Below are positions 1-8,938 of a stretch of 64,000 nucleotides of DNA, in pieces (the first letter of the stretch is position 1; the number at the start of each line of letters is the position of its first letter). This DNA comes from Gammaproteobacteria bacterium (lineage in GTDB: Bacteria > Pseudomonadota > Gammaproteobacteria > SpSt-1174): NCBI GenBank assembly GCA_037388465.1, contig JARRKE010000004.1, forward strand, positions 1 to 64,000. Direction: 5' to 3'. Position numbers and translations under genes: made by a program. The notes beneath the pieces are model-generated. The model was not told the DNA's origin and did not search any database. It saw only the letters and a list, made by a program, of their open reading frames with translations.

Positions 1-43
1 TGAGCAATAAACCGGTTGCCAGTACGGTTAACAGATAGCGCAT
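1..43 (-). CDS. Start of an unidentified protein (partial)
   Basis: An ATG on the minus strand at 43-41 opens a frame that runs off the left edge. The 14 visible residues (MRYLLTVLATGLLL) are almost wholly hydrophobic after one Arg, like the start of a signal peptide or membrane helix. It begins only 4 bases after the argF stop on the same strand, so it could be the next gene of the argD-argF transcript. Too little is visible to name it. Confidence 0.45.
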   Translation of the reverse strand, partial: MRYLLTVLATGLLL

Positions 44-47
44 GGCC

Positions 48-956
48 TCAGCCGCGGGCAAGCAGGAACTCCAGCAGGGCCTTCTGGGCGTGCAGGCGGT
101 TTTCCGCTTCGTCCCATACCACGCTGTGCGGACCCTCGAGCACCTCCGTGGTGACCTCTTCCTCGCGGTGCGCGGGCAGACAATGCATGAATACGGCGTC
201 GTTGCGCGCCTGGCGCATCAGCTCCCAGTTGACCTGGTAGTCGGCGAAGGCCCGGCGGCGTGCCGCCTGCTCCTCCTCCTGGCCCATGCTGGCCCACACG
301 TCGGTGACGATCAGGTCGGAATCCTGGGCGGCATCCAGCGGGTCGGGGTGCAGACGGGCGTTCGATGCCGTGGCCTTGAGGATGTCGGGGTCGGGCTCAT
401 AGCCGCGCGGGCAGGCGATGCGCAGCTCGAAATCGAGCATCTGGGCGGCATTCATCCAGGAGTGGCACATGTTGTTGCCGTCACCGACCCAGGTGACCCG
501 GCGCCCGGCGATGTCGCCGCGGTGTTCGGCATAGGTCTGCAGGTCGGCGAGCAGCTGACAGGGGTGAAACAGGTCGGTCAGACCGTTGATCACGGGCACG
601 CTGGAATTCTCCGCAAAGCGCACCAGTTTGTCGTGCTCATAGGTGCGGATCATGATCACGTCGACCATGCGTGACAGCACGCGGGCCGTGTCCTCGATCG
701 GCTCGCCGCGCCCCAGCTGGGTGTCGCGCGGGGAGAGGAACAGGGCATGTCCGCCCAGCTGCGCCATGCCGACCTCGAACGAGACGCGGGTGCGGGTGGA
801 GGATTTCTCGAACACCATCGCCAGGGTTTTGCCCTTGAGCGGTTCGTGCGCGGTGCCGTCGCGCTGCAGTTGTTTGAGCTCCGAGGCGCGACTGACCAGC
901 TGACGCAATTCCTCAGTGGACAGATCACGCAGCGTCAGGAGATGACGGGGATTCAT
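48..956 (-). CDS. argF: Ornithine carbamoyltransferase
   Basis: This enzyme transfers the carbamoyl group from carbamoyl phosphate to ornithine, giving citrulline in cytoplasmic arginine synthesis. The 302 residues match the family length. The carbamoyl-phosphate loop SSTRTR is at residues 52-57, HPCQ at 131-134, the ornithine-side [10 protein letters not shown] near 158, and the catalytic HCLP at 258-261. The ATG overlaps the argD stop by 4 bases (ATGA), so the two genes are almost certainly translated from one mRNA. argG and argC lie elsewhere in the window, so the arginine pathway is split over several loci. Confidence 0.97.
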   Translation of the reverse strand: MNPRHLLTLRDLSTEELRQLVSRASELKQLQRDGTAHEPLKGKTLAMVFEKSSTRTRVSFEVGMAQLGGHALFLSPRDTQLGRGEPIEDTARVLSRMVDVIMIRTYEHDKLVRFAENSSVPVINGLTDLFHPCQLLADLQTYAEHRGDIAGRRVTWVGDGNNMCHSWMNAAQMLDFELRIACPRGYEPDPDILKATASNARLHPDPLDAAQDSDLIVTDVWASMGQEEEQAARRRAFADYQVNWELMRQARNDAVFMHCLPAHREEEVTTEVLEGPHSVVWDEAENRLHAQKALLEFLLARG

Positions 957-2137
957 GCGGCGGTCTCCTCGGCAAGCAGTTCGATGACCAGGTCGCTCAC
1001 GCCATTCACAATCTGGTCGGCTTCGTCATTGGTGATGATCAACGGCGGCAGTAGACGGACGACACACTCCGCGGTCACGTTGATCAGCAGGCCCTTTTCG
1101 AGGGCGCGGCCGACGAGCACGCCGCAGGGACGGTCGAGCTCGATGCCGAGCAGCAGGCCCAGTCCGCGAATTGCCTTGACGCCGTTCACGCCGGCGAGCC
1201 GGTCACGGAATGTAGACTGCATGCGCTCGCCCAGTTCGGCGGCGCGGGCCGGCAGGTTCTGCGTTTCCAGGGTGTCGATCACCGCCAGGCCGGTACGGCA
1301 GACCAGCGGATTACCGCCGTAGGTGGAACCATGGGTGCCAGGCCCCAATACCTCGGCGGCGGGACCGCGGGCGAGGCAGGCGCCGATCGGCACGCCGTTG
1401 CCCAGCGCCTTGGCCAGGGTCATGACGTCGGGACGGATGCCGTTGTGCTGGTGCGCGAACCAGCGTCCGCTGCGCCCCATGCCGGTCTGGATCTCGTCCA
1501 GCATCAGCAGCCAGCCGGTACGGTCGCACAGGGCGCGCAGCCCGTTGAGGTAATCGGGGGCGGGTATGTTGATACCGCCCTCGCCCTGTACCGGTTCGAC
1601 CAGGATGGCGACGATATCACCGTCGCCCGCCAGTTGTTCGACGGCGGAGAGGTCGTCGTAGGGCACGCGCACGAAGCCTTCGACCAGCGGTTCGAAGCCG
1701 GCCTGCACCTTGGGATTGCCGGTTGCGGTCAGGGTGGCCAGGGTGCGTCCGTGGAAGCTGGTTTCCATGACGACGATGCGCGGTGTTTCGATGCCGCGCT
1801 GGCGGCCGTAGCGGCGGGCCAGTTTGATCGCCGCCTCGTTGGCTTCGGCGCCGGAATTGGAAAAGAACACCCGGTCCATGTCGGCCAGGGCACACAGCCG
1901 CTGGCCGAGCTGTTCCTGATGCGGAATGCGGTAGACGTTGCTGGTGTGGATCAGGGTTTGCGCCTGTTCACACAGCGCCTCGGCGACGGCGGGGTGCGCA
2001 TGGCCGAGGCCGCAGACGGCGATGCCCGACAGGGCGTCGAGGTATTCGCGTCCCTCGCTGTCCCACAGGTGCACACCCTGTCCGCGCACGAATTCTATGG
2101 GCAGGCGATTGTAGGTTGGCATCAGCGCGTCGCTCAT
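953..2137 (-). CDS. argD: Acetylornithine aminotransferase
   Basis: This PLP-dependent class III aminotransferase (394 aa) converts N-acetylglutamate semialdehyde to N-acetylornithine, one step before ornithine is released for ArgF. The phosphate-binding NSGAEAN is at residues 94-100, LDEIQTG at 213-219, and the PLP lysine is K243 in [10 protein letters not shown]. The assigned ATG at 2137 has no strong Shine-Dalgarno. An internal ATG (Met6) is an alternative but is no better supported. A T-run hairpin and a TATAAT element lie just upstream. Confidence 0.95.
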   Translation of the reverse strand: MSDALMPTYNRLPIEFVRGQGVHLWDSEGREYLDALSGIAVCGLGHAHPAVAEALCEQAQTLIHTSNVYRIPHQEQLGQRLCALADMDRVFFSNSGAEANEAAIKLARRYGRQRGIETPRIVVMETSFHGRTLATLTATGNPKVQAGFEPLVEGFVRVPYDDLSAVEQLAGDGDIVAILVEPVQGEGGINIPAPDYLNGLRALCDRTGWLLMLDEIQTGMGRSGRWFAHQHNGIRPDVMTLAKALGNGVPIGACLARGPAAEVLGPGTHGSTYGGNPLVCRTGLAVIDTLETQNLPARAAELGERMQSTFRDRLAGVNGVKAIRGLGLLLGIELDRPCGVLVGRALEKGLLINVTAECVVRLLPPLIITNDEADQIVNGVSDLVIELLAEETAA

Positions 2138-2152
2138 TTTTTTGATCCGATT

Positions 2153-2181
2153 GAAAGAAAAACGGCAGCCGCAGGCTGCCG
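2153..2181 (-). terminator. Rho-independent terminator between sodB and argD
   Basis: Read on the minus strand, an 8-bp stem (2181-2174 pairing with 2170-2163, loop TGC) is followed immediately by TTTTTCTTTC. This is a classic intrinsic terminator for the sodB transcript, which runs in this direction. It ends only about 16 bases before the argD start, so argD needs its own promoter or read-through. Confidence 0.75.
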
Positions 2182-2191
2182 GAAACGCGAA

Positions 2192-2197
2192 ATTATA
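2192..2197 (-). promoter_or_regulatory. Candidate -10 element for argD
   Basis: On the minus strand the sequence reads TATAAT exactly, preceded by CG and 55 bases upstream of the argD start. A start site about 7 bases downstream would fall at the edge of the terminator hairpin. No good -35 hexamer lies at 16-18 bases (the best is TGCATT), so the call rests mainly on the perfect -10. No ArgR-like box is obvious. Confidence 0.4.
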
Positions 2198-2239
2198 CGA
2201 TTTCAGGCCCGAAATGCACCTACCGGGCCCAGGGACTTA

Positions 2240-2261
2240 AGTCCCCGCCGAAGCGGGGACT
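2240..2261 (-). other. Hairpin with UUCG loop after sodB
   Basis: A perfect 9-bp stem (AGTCCCCGC with GCGGGGACT) closes a four-base loop. Read on the minus strand, the loop is TTCG, the unusually stable UUCG tetraloop. It begins 13 bases after the sodB stop. No T-run follows, so it is more likely an mRNA 3'-end stabiliser upstream of the terminator at 2153-2181 than a terminator itself. Confidence 0.6.
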
Positions 2262-2273
2262 CGTCCGGGACGT

Positions 2274-2855
2274 TCAGCCGAAGTTCTGGGCTACGAAATC
2301 CCAGTTCACCACGTTCCAGAAGGCTTCGAGGTATTTGGGACGGGCGTTGCGGTAGTCGATGTAGTAGGCGTGTTCCCATACATCGGCGGTCAGCAGCGGG
2401 GTCAGGCCGTCACGCAGGGGGTTGGCCGCATTGCTGGTGTTGACGATTTCCACGTCGCCGCTGGCGTTTTTCACCAGCCAGGTCCAGCCGGAACCGAAAT
2501 TGGTCGCGCCGGACTGGGCGAACTTTTCCTTGAAGGCGTCGAAGCTGCCGAAGGCCTTGTCGATGGCCGCCGCCAGGTCGCCGCCGGGGGCGCCGCCGCC
2601 GTTGGGGCCCATGCAGTTGAAGTAGAAGGTATGATTCCAGACCTGCGCGCCGTTGTTGAAGATACCGCCGGCGGGCGCCTTCTTGATGATGTCTTCCAGG
2701 CTGGCATTCTCGAATTCGGTACCGGGCACCAGTTTGTTCAGGTTGGTCACGTAGGTGGCGTGATGCTTGTCGTGATGAAACTCCAGGGTCTCGGCGGAGA
2801 TGTGGGGTTCCAGTGCGTTCTTGTCATAGGGCAGTGAGGGAAGTTCATGCGCCAT
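2274..2855 (-). CDS. sodB: Superoxide dismutase [Fe]
   Basis: This cytoplasmic enzyme dismutates superoxide (193 aa, full length). The metal ligands are H27 (HHDKHH), H75 (WNHTFYF), D158 and H162 ([10 protein letters not shown]). Gln71 in the NNGAQVWNH segment is the residue typical of iron rather than manganese enzymes; the metal call is therefore a family inference. A strong Shine-Dalgarno (AAGGAGAA) precedes the ATG. The upstream region holds a likely promoter with a 17-bp dyad over its -10. Confidence 0.96.
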   Translation of the reverse strand: MAHELPSLPYDKNALEPHISAETLEFHHDKHHATYVTNLNKLVPGTEFENASLEDIIKKAPAGGIFNNGAQVWNHTFYFNCMGPNGGGAPGGDLAAAIDKAFGSFDAFKEKFAQSGATNFGSGWTWLVKNASGDVEIVNTSNAANPLRDGLTPLLTADVWEHAYYIDYRNARPKYLEAFWNVVNWDFVAQNFG

Positions 2856-2906
2856 GATTCTTCTCCTTGTCGGGTTAAGGGTTGATTGAATTCGGCTGGG
2901 GAAAGG

Positions 2907-2941
2907 CTGACTAAGATAGTCAGGCGGTCAGGGTAATGCAA
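2907..2941 (-). promoter_or_regulatory. sodB promoter with an IscR-like dyad
   Basis: On the minus strand TTGCAT (2941-2936), a 17-base spacer and TATCTT (2918-2913) form a plausible sigma-70 promoter. Over the -10 lies a perfect inverted repeat, CTGACTA-AGA-TAGTCAG (2907-2923). Its core YYGACT-N5-AGTCRR agrees with the published E. coli IscR type 1 site except for one base of the A/T-rich centre; the outer flanks match poorly. The regulator identity is inference. Confidence 0.45.
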
Positions 2942-2992
2942 TAAGCCCCAGACAGAGTGCTAGGATACAAAACTTTTTCGACGGGTAGATGA

Positions 2993-4768
2993 ATGTGCGG
3001 CATTTGCGGTGAATTGAGACTGGATGCGCGGCCGGCCGAACTGGGCCGGGTGCGCAACATGCTTTCGCGCCTGGAACGGCGCGGTCCGGACAGCGAGGGT
3101 GCCTGGTCGGACGGTGCGCTGGCGTTCGGGCATCGCCGCCTGTCCATCATCGATTTGTCGCGCAAGGCGCATCAGCCGATGGTGGATACGGGGCTCGGTC
3201 TGGCGATCGTGTTCAACGGCACCATCTACAACTATCGCGAGCTGCGCGCCGAGCTGCAGGGGCTGGGACACACGTTCTTCTCCACCGGCGACACCGAGGT
3301 GATCCTGCGCGCCTACGCGCAGTGGGGCGCCGACTGCCTGCAGCGCTTCAAGGGCATGTTCGCCTTCGCCATCTGGGAAATGGATTCACGGCGCCTGTTC
3401 CTGGCGCGCGACCGAATGGGCATCAAGCCGCTGTACTACGCGCATACGCGCAAGCAGCTGCGCTTCGCTTCCAACATCCAGGCCCTGCTCGCGGGCGGCG
3501 ACGTCGACACCGGTCTGGACGCCATGGCGCTGCATCATCACTTCACCCTGCACGCGGTGGTGCCCGCGCCGCGCACGGTCCTCAAGGGTGTGCGCAAGCT
3601 GCAGCCGGGGCACTACATGGTGGTGGAGCCGGACGGCAAACAAAGCGTGCATGCTTACTGGAGCCTGGATGCCCGCCGCCCGGTGGAGGCACGCAGCGAA
3701 GGCGAATGGCGCGAGGCGGTGCATGAGGCTCTCAAGGAAGCGGTGCGCCGGCGCATCGAGGCGGCCGACGTACCGGTGGGCGTGCTGCTCTCCGGCGGGC
3801 TCGATTCGAGCCTGCTGGTCGCGCTGCTGGCCGAGGCGGGCGTGCACGACCTCAAGACCTTTACTGTGGGCTTCGAGGACCAGCCCGAGGAAAAGGGCAG
3901 CGAGTTCGAATACTCCGATCAGGTGGTGGAACGCTTCGCGACCGATCATCACAAGTTCCACCTGGCCAACAGCGAGGTGCTGCCGCGCCTGCCCGAGGCG
4001 GTGGCGCAGATGGCGGAGCCGATGGTGGCGCAGGACGCGGTGGCCTTTTACCTGTTGTCGGAGCAGGTCTCCCGCCACGTGAAGGTGGTGCAGTCCGGGC
4101 AGGGTGCGGACGAAGTGTTCGGCGGCTATTTCTGGTATCCGCGCATGCGGGACGAAAACGGCGCCTTGCTGGACCGGTTTCGCAAACATTATTTCGACCG
4201 CGACCACGCCGAGTTCGCGCGCATGCTGGCCGAACCCTGGCAGACGCCTGACGTCACCTCGGCGCTGGTCGAGGAATGGCTGAATACGGATCAGGCCGGG
4301 GAGTTCATCGATGCGGTGCTGCGCATGGATGTCTCCATGCTCATCGTGGACGATCCGGTCAAGCGGGTGGACAACATGACCATGGCCTGGGGCCTGGAAG
4401 CACGCGTGCCCTTCCTGGATCACGATCTGGTCGAGCTGGCGGCGTCCATGCCGCCCGATCTCAAACTGCAGGACCACGGCAAGTACCTGCTCAAACAGAT
4501 TGCGCGCGGGCTGGTGCCCGATGCGGTGATCGATCGTCCCAAGGGATATTTCCCCATGCCCGCGCTGAAATACGTGCGCGGCGACTTCCTCGAGTTCATG
4601 CGCGATATCCTTGACTCGCAGGCCTGCCGCGAGCGCGGGTTGTATCAGCGGGCTTATGTCGAGCAGTTGCTCGCTGAACCCGAACAGCACTTCACCCGTA
4701 TCCAGGGCAGCAAGTTGTGGCATCTGGCGCTGCTCGAGCTGTGGCTGCAGCGGGTGGTGGATGCATAA
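2993..4768 (+). CDS. Asparagine-synthetase-like amidotransferase (NAGGN type)
   Basis: This 591-aa class II amidotransferase has the N-terminal nucleophile Cys2 (MCGICGE), a glutaminase domain to about residue 200, and a synthetase domain with the ATP pyrophosphatase loop SGGLDS at 267-272. The central segment around HAVVPAPRTVLKGV and the overall length resemble the N-acetylglutaminylglutamine amide (osmoprotectant) amidotransferase more than AsnB. That subfamily call is from memory of the family and is uncertain. The usual partners (acetyltransferase/ATP-grasp synthase and peptidase) are not adjacent. It is divergent from sodB. Confidence 0.75.
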   Translation: MCGICGELRLDARPAELGRVRNMLSRLERRGPDSEGAWSDGALAFGHRRLSIIDLSRKAHQPMVDTGLGLAIVFNGTIYNYRELRAELQGLGHTFFSTGDTEVILRAYAQWGADCLQRFKGMFAFAIWEMDSRRLFLARDRMGIKPLYYAHTRKQLRFASNIQALLAGGDVDTGLDAMALHHHFTLHAVVPAPRTVLKGVRKLQPGHYMVVEPDGKQSVHAYWSLDARRPVEARSEGEWREAVHEALKEAVRRRIEAADVPVGVLLSGGLDSSLLVALLAEAGVHDLKTFTVGFEDQPEEKGSEFEYSDQVVERFATDHHKFHLANSEVLPRLPEAVAQMAEPMVAQDAVAFYLLSEQVSRHVKVVQSGQGADEVFGGYFWYPRMRDENGALLDRFRKHYFDRDHAEFARMLAEPWQTPDVTSALVEEWLNTDQAGEFIDAVLRMDVSMLIVDDPVKRVDNMTMAWGLEARVPFLDHDLVELAASMPPDLKLQDHGKYLLKQIARGLVPDAVIDRPKGYFPMPALKYVRGDFLEFMRDILDSQACRERGLYQRAYVEQLLAEPEQHFTRIQGSKLWHLALLELWLQRVVDA

Positions 4769-4851
4769 CCCTAATGGCAGCCCCTGTTCTCTATGGGGTG
4801 TGACGGGTTAAACTTTACTGAAATGATCAACTTTGTTTTGAAGAGGTAGCC

Positions 4852-5184
4852 ATGGACGTCCTGGATCGCATCAAGCAACAGGTCACTGAAAATCCGGTGA
4901 TTATTTATATGAAAGGTACGCCGCAGTTCCCCATGTGCGGTTTTTCCGCGCGTGCGGCCGAGGCCCTCAAGCGCAGCGGCGCCGAGTTCGCCTACGTGAA
5001 CGTGCTGGCCGATCCGGAGATTTTCGAGAACCTGCCGCGCTTCGCCGACTGGCCAACCTTCCCGCAGATTTATATCAACGGCGAACTGATCGGTGGCTGC
5101 GACATCACCGTCGAGATGTTCGAAAAGGGCGAACTGCAGCCCCTGGTTCAGGAAGCCGCCGCCAAGAAGGAAGATCAGGCCTGA
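4852..5184 (+). CDS. grxD: Monothiol glutaredoxin, Grx4 family
   Basis: This 110-aa protein carries the monothiol motif CGFS at residues 29-32, the glutathione/cis-Pro region WPTFPQIYING, and GGCDI. Family members bind a [2Fe-2S] cluster with glutathione and pass it to targets or to BolA partners, so a role in iron-sulfur trafficking is expected in the cytoplasm. It starts 83 bases after the amidotransferase gene and is followed by a strong terminator. Confidence 0.95.
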   Translation: MDVLDRIKQQVTENPVIIYMKGTPQFPMCGFSARAAEALKRSGAEFAYVNVLADPEIFENLPRFADWPTFPQIYINGELIGGCDITVEMFEKGELQPLVQEAAAKKEDQA

Positions 5185-5215
5185 GGCCGGCCCCACAGAC
5201 TTAACTTACCCCTTG

Positions 5216-5237
5216 GCCCCCGTATGGGGGCTTTTTT
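5216..5237 (+). terminator. Rho-independent terminator after grxD
   Basis: GCCCCC-GTAT-GGGGGC followed by six T residues. It sits 32 bases after the grxD stop and ends 63 bases before the archease start, which separates the two transcripts. Confidence 0.85.
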
Positions 5238-5299
5238 GTGCCTGCGGACAGCCCCGGCCGTGTGGCGCTACACTGAACAAAAAGCGGCACAACCGGCTC

Positions 5300-5719
5300 A
5301 TGCAGGCGCATTGGGAACATTTCGAACATCTGGCCGACATCGGCGTGCGGGGCTACGGCGATACGCCGGCCGAGGCCTTTGCCCAGGCCGCGCTGGCGCT
5401 GACCGCCATCGTGACGGAGCTGGAGGCGGTGCGTCCCGTCGAGCAGGTCGCGGTGCGGTGCGAGGACGAGGACCTCGAATACCTGTTCGTCGCCTGGCTG
5501 AACGCGCTGGTCTTCGAGATGGCGACGCGCCGCATGCTGTTCAGCCGTTTCGATGTCCAGATCGAGGCCGGCGTGCTGCGCGCCACGCTGTGTGGCGAGA
5601 CGGTCGATCGTGAGCGCCACCGGCCGGTGGTGGAGGTCAAGGGCGCCACGCTGACCGAACTCGCCGTCCATTCCCTGCCGGAGGGCGGCTGGCTGGCGCA
5701 GTGCATCGTCGACGTCTAG
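5300..5719 (+). CDS. Archease, activator of RtcB RNA ligase
   Basis: The 139-aa product fits the archease family: HLADIGVRGYG near the start, acidic EDEDLEYLFVAWLNALVF in the middle, and VKGATLT...LPEGGW at the end. Archease promotes RtcB guanylylation and multiple turnover. The start at 5300 gives the usual family N-terminus (EHFEHLADIG). The frame is open further upstream to 5093, but that part overlaps grxD and its terminator. rtcB follows after about 19 bases, supporting function as a pair. Confidence 0.9.
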   Translation: MQAHWEHFEHLADIGVRGYGDTPAEAFAQAALALTAIVTELEAVRPVEQVAVRCEDEDLEYLFVAWLNALVFEMATRRMLFSRFDVQIEAGVLRATLCGETVDRERHRPVVEVKGATLTELAVHSLPEGGWLAQCIVDV

Positions 5720-5738
5720 AGTCGGGAAGGGGGTGATC

Positions 5739-7169
5739 ATGGATGTTCAACGCTTCGAACGCATGACCGATTTCGCCTGGCGCCTGCCGGCCCAGGGGGC
5801 GATGCGGGTGCCCGGCGTGATCTATGCCAGCGAGTCCCTGTTGCGCGACATGGACGACAAGGTGGGCGAGCAACTGGCCAACGTGGCGGCGTTGCCGGGC
5901 ATCGTGTCGGCGGCCTACGCCATGCCGGATGCGCACTGGGGGTACGGATTTCCGATCGGCGGTGTGGCCGCCTTCGACGCCGCCGAAGGCGGGGTGATTT
6001 CCGCCGGCGGGGTCGGCTTCGACATCTCCTGCGGGGTGCGCACCCTGCACACCGGACTTATGGAAGCGGACGTGCTGGCCGTGCAGGAGGAGCTTGCCGA
6101 GCAGCTGTTCTGGTCCATTCCGGCCGGGGTGGGCAGCACCGGGGCGATCCGCCTGAACAGCACCGAAATGCACGACATGCTGGCCGGCGGCGCCCGCTGG
6201 GCGGTGGGTCGAGGCTGGGGTTGCGAGGAAGACCTGCAGCGCATCGAGGAACAGGGCTGCATGGCCGGTGCTGACCCGGACGCGGTGTCCGATCACGCCA
6301 AGCGTCGCCAGCGCGATGAAATGGGCACCCTGGGTTCGGGCAATCATTATCTCGAGGTACAGAAGGTGACCGAGGTGTACGACGCAGAGACGGCGGCGGC
6401 CTTCGGTCTGCGGCCCGGCCAGATCAAGGTCAGCATTCACTGTGGTTCGCGCGGGCTCGGCCATCAGATCGGCACGGAGTTCCTGACCCGGATGGCGAAG
6501 ACAGCGGGCCAGTACGGTATCAGCCTGCCGGATCGCGAGCTCGCCTGCGCCCCGATCGATTCGCCGGTCGGCCAGCGCTATATCGGCGCCATGCGCGCGG
6601 GCATCAACTGCGCCCTCGCCAACCGCCAGATCATCACCCATTTGACGCGCCAGGCCTTTGCCCGGCTGTTTCCCGATGTCGACATGCCGTTGCTTTACGA
6701 CGTGTCGCACAACACCTGCAAGCTGGAAACGCACGAGATCGACGGCGCGCAGCGGGCGGTATACGTGCATCGCAAGGGGGCGACGCGGGCGCTGGGTCCC
6801 GGGCATCCGGATCTGCCGCCGGCCTTTACCGCAATCGGCCAGCCGGTGCTGATCGGCGGCACCATGGGTACGGCCTCCTACATTCTGGTGGGTACGCGCG
6901 AAAGCGAGCAACGCGCCTTCAGTTCGGCCTGCCACGGGGCCGGGCGCGCCATGAGCCGGCATCAGGCGACGCGGCAATGGCGGGGACGCGCCTTGCGCGA
7001 TGAGCTGGCGCAGCGGGGCATTCTGGTGCGCAGCCCCTCCGACCGCGGCATCGCGGAAGAGGCGCCGGGCGCGTACAAGGATGTGGGCGGGGTGGTCGAG
7101 AGCGCCGACCGGGCTGGCCTGGCGCGTCGCGTCGCCCGCCTCGAACCCCTGATCTGTATCAAGGGCTGA
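5739..7169 (+). CDS. rtcB: RNA 3'-phosphate/5'-OH ligase RtcB
   Basis: RtcB joins 3'-phosphate (or 2',3'-cyclic phosphate) and 5'-OH RNA ends using GTP and Mn2+. The 476 residues include the metal-binding GVGFDISCGVR (91-101, Cys98), GTLGSGNHYLEVQ, HCGSRGLGHQ, SHNTCKLETH and the guanylylated histidine region SACHGAGRAMSR near residue 400. ATG 5739 is preferred over a GTG six bases upstream because of its spacing from GGAAGG. No rtcA or rtcR regulator is adjacent; archease is upstream and a PolX gene follows. Confidence 0.96.
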   Translation: MDVQRFERMTDFAWRLPAQGAMRVPGVIYASESLLRDMDDKVGEQLANVAALPGIVSAAYAMPDAHWGYGFPIGGVAAFDAAEGGVISAGGVGFDISCGVRTLHTGLMEADVLAVQEELAEQLFWSIPAGVGSTGAIRLNSTEMHDMLAGGARWAVGRGWGCEEDLQRIEEQGCMAGADPDAVSDHAKRRQRDEMGTLGSGNHYLEVQKVTEVYDAETAAAFGLRPGQIKVSIHCGSRGLGHQIGTEFLTRMAKTAGQYGISLPDRELACAPIDSPVGQRYIGAMRAGINCALANRQIITHLTRQAFARLFPDVDMPLLYDVSHNTCKLETHEIDGAQRAVYVHRKGATRALGPGHPDLPPAFTAIGQPVLIGGTMGTASYILVGTRESEQRAFSSACHGAGRAMSRHQATRQWRGRALRDELAQRGILVRSPSDRGIAEEAPGAYKDVGGVVESADRAGLARRVARLEPLICIKG

Positions 7170-7192
7170 GCCGGGCAAGGGGGAAACGCAGC

Positions 7193-8911
7193 ATGCCGGT
7201 GCACAATGCCGATATCGCCCGGATATTCGACGAGATCGCCGATATTCTGGAAATCGAAGGTGAAAACCCTTTCCGGATCCGCGCCTACCGCAATGCGGCG
7301 CTCAACGTGCGCGAATACGGGCGCGATCTCGGCTCCCTGGTGGCGGCCGACGAGGACCTGACCCGCCTGCCGGGCATCGGCAAGGATCTGGCGGCCAAGA
7401 TCGAGGAGATCGTCACCACCGGGGAATGCGCCGCCCTGAAACGCCTGCACAAGCGGGTGCCCGAGGCGGTGACCGAACTGCTCGACATCCCGGGGCTGGG
7501 GCCGAAGCGCGTCCGCGCCTTGTATCACGAACTCGATATCCACAGCCGCGAGCAGCTTGCCCGGGCCTGCCGGACCGGTGCGGTGCGGGCGCTGTCGGGA
7601 TTCGGGGCCAAGACCGAGCAGCGCATTCTGCAGGCGCTGGAGGCCCATACCAGCGAGACCCGGCGCTTCAAGCGTGCCATCGCCGAGCAGTATGCTGATG
7701 GGCTGGTCGCCTGGCTGAAGCGTGGCCCGGGGGTGGAGTCGGTCGCCGTGGCGGGCAGTTATCGCCGCGCACGCGAGACGGTGGGCGATCTCGACATTCT
7801 CGTCACCGCCAGGGACGGGGCGGCCGTCATGGCGCATTTCCTTGAATATGACGAGATCCGCGAGGCCGTTTCCCACGGGGAGACCCGCTCCACCGTGTAT
7901 CTGAAATCGGGCATCCAGGTGGACCTGCGGGTGGTCGAGGCGGCGGCCTTCGGCGCGGCCCTGCATTACTTCACCGGTTCCAAGGCGCACAACATCGCAG
8001 TGCGCCGGCTGGGGCAGCGGGAGGGATTGAAGATCAACGAATACGGGGTGTTCCGCGGCAAGCGGCGCATCGCCGGGCGTACCGAGAAAGAGGTCTACGC
8101 CAGTGTCGATCTGCCCTGGATTCCGCCCGAGCTGCGTGAGAACAACGGCGAGATCGAAGCGGCACGCCAGAAGGCCTTGCCGAAGCTGGTGCAACGCGAG
8201 GACCTGCGCGGCGATCTGCATTGCCATACGCGTGCCAGCGACGGCCACAACAGCATCCGCGAGATGGCCGAGGCGGCGCATGCGGCGGGACTCGAGTACC
8301 TGGCGATCACCGATCACACCCAGCACCTGCGGGTGGCGCACGGGCTGGACAGCACCCGGCTGCTGAAACAGATGGAGGAGATCGACGCCCTGAATGAAAA
8401 GCTGAAGGGTATTACCCTGCTCAAGGGGGCTGAGGTGGACATCCTCGATGACGGCGGGCTGGATCTGCCCGACGATCTGCTGGCGCGTCTGGATGTGGTG
8501 ATCGCCGCGGTGCACAGCAACTTCAACCTGCCGCGGGCCAAACAGACGCGGCGGATTCTACGGGCGCTGGATAATCCCCGGGTGCATATCCTGGCTCACC
8601 CGAGCGGCCGGTTGATCGGCGAACGGGAGCCGATGGACCTGGATATACCACGCATTCTGCGTCACGCGCGCAAGGTCGGTGTGGTGATGGAGTTGAACGC
8701 GAGCCCGGACCGGCTGGATCTCACCGACGTATATTGCCGCGTGGCGCGCGATGAAGGGGTGCGGGTGGCGATCAACTCCGATGCGCACAGCGTGGATCAG
8801 TTCGCCAATCTGCGTTTCGGCATCGATCAGGCACGGCGCGGCTGGCTGGAAAGCGACGATGTGGTGAACACCGGCAGGCTGAAAAAACTGCGCGCGGCGC
8901 TCAAGCGCTGA
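7193..8911 (+). CDS. polX: DNA polymerase X family protein with PHP domain
   Basis: This 572-aa protein has helix-hairpin-helix repeats (LPGIGKDLAAKI, IPGLGPKRVRAL) in the first 150 residues, then a nucleotidyltransferase palm with GSYRRARETVGDLDIL (two catalytic Asp) and a third Asp in VDLRVV. A C-terminal PHP domain starts near residue 340 (DLHCHTRASDG, ITDHTQ, HPSGR). Bacterial PolX fills short gaps in base excision repair, and the PHP domain supplies 3'-5' exonuclease or related activity. It starts 23 bases after rtcB on the same strand, so it is probably co-transcribed with the RNA repair pair. Confidence 0.93.
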   Translation: MPVHNADIARIFDEIADILEIEGENPFRIRAYRNAALNVREYGRDLGSLVAADEDLTRLPGIGKDLAAKIEEIVTTGECAALKRLHKRVPEAVTELLDIPGLGPKRVRALYHELDIHSREQLARACRTGAVRALSGFGAKTEQRILQALEAHTSETRRFKRAIAEQYADGLVAWLKRGPGVESVAVAGSYRRARETVGDLDILVTARDGAAVMAHFLEYDEIREAVSHGETRSTVYLKSGIQVDLRVVEAAAFGAALHYFTGSKAHNIAVRRLGQREGLKINEYGVFRGKRRIAGRTEKEVYASVDLPWIPPELRENNGEIEAARQKALPKLVQREDLRGDLHCHTRASDGHNSIREMAEAAHAAGLEYLAITDHTQHLRVAHGLDSTRLLKQMEEIDALNEKLKGITLLKGAEVDILDDGGLDLPDDLLARLDVVIAAVHSNFNLPRAKQTRRILRALDNPRVHILAHPSGRLIGEREPMDLDIPRILRHARKVGVVMELNASPDRLDLTDVYCRVARDEGVRVAINSDAHSVDQFANLRFGIDQARRGWLESDDVVNTGRLKKLRAALKR

Positions 8912-8938
8912 GCCGGGGCCCTGCGCGACCGACGGGAC

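Noticed and set aside
3386-4723. 445-codon minus-strand frame inside the amidotransferase gene
   Set aside because: Antisense to an unambiguous family member; low-complexity His/Arg/Leu composition.
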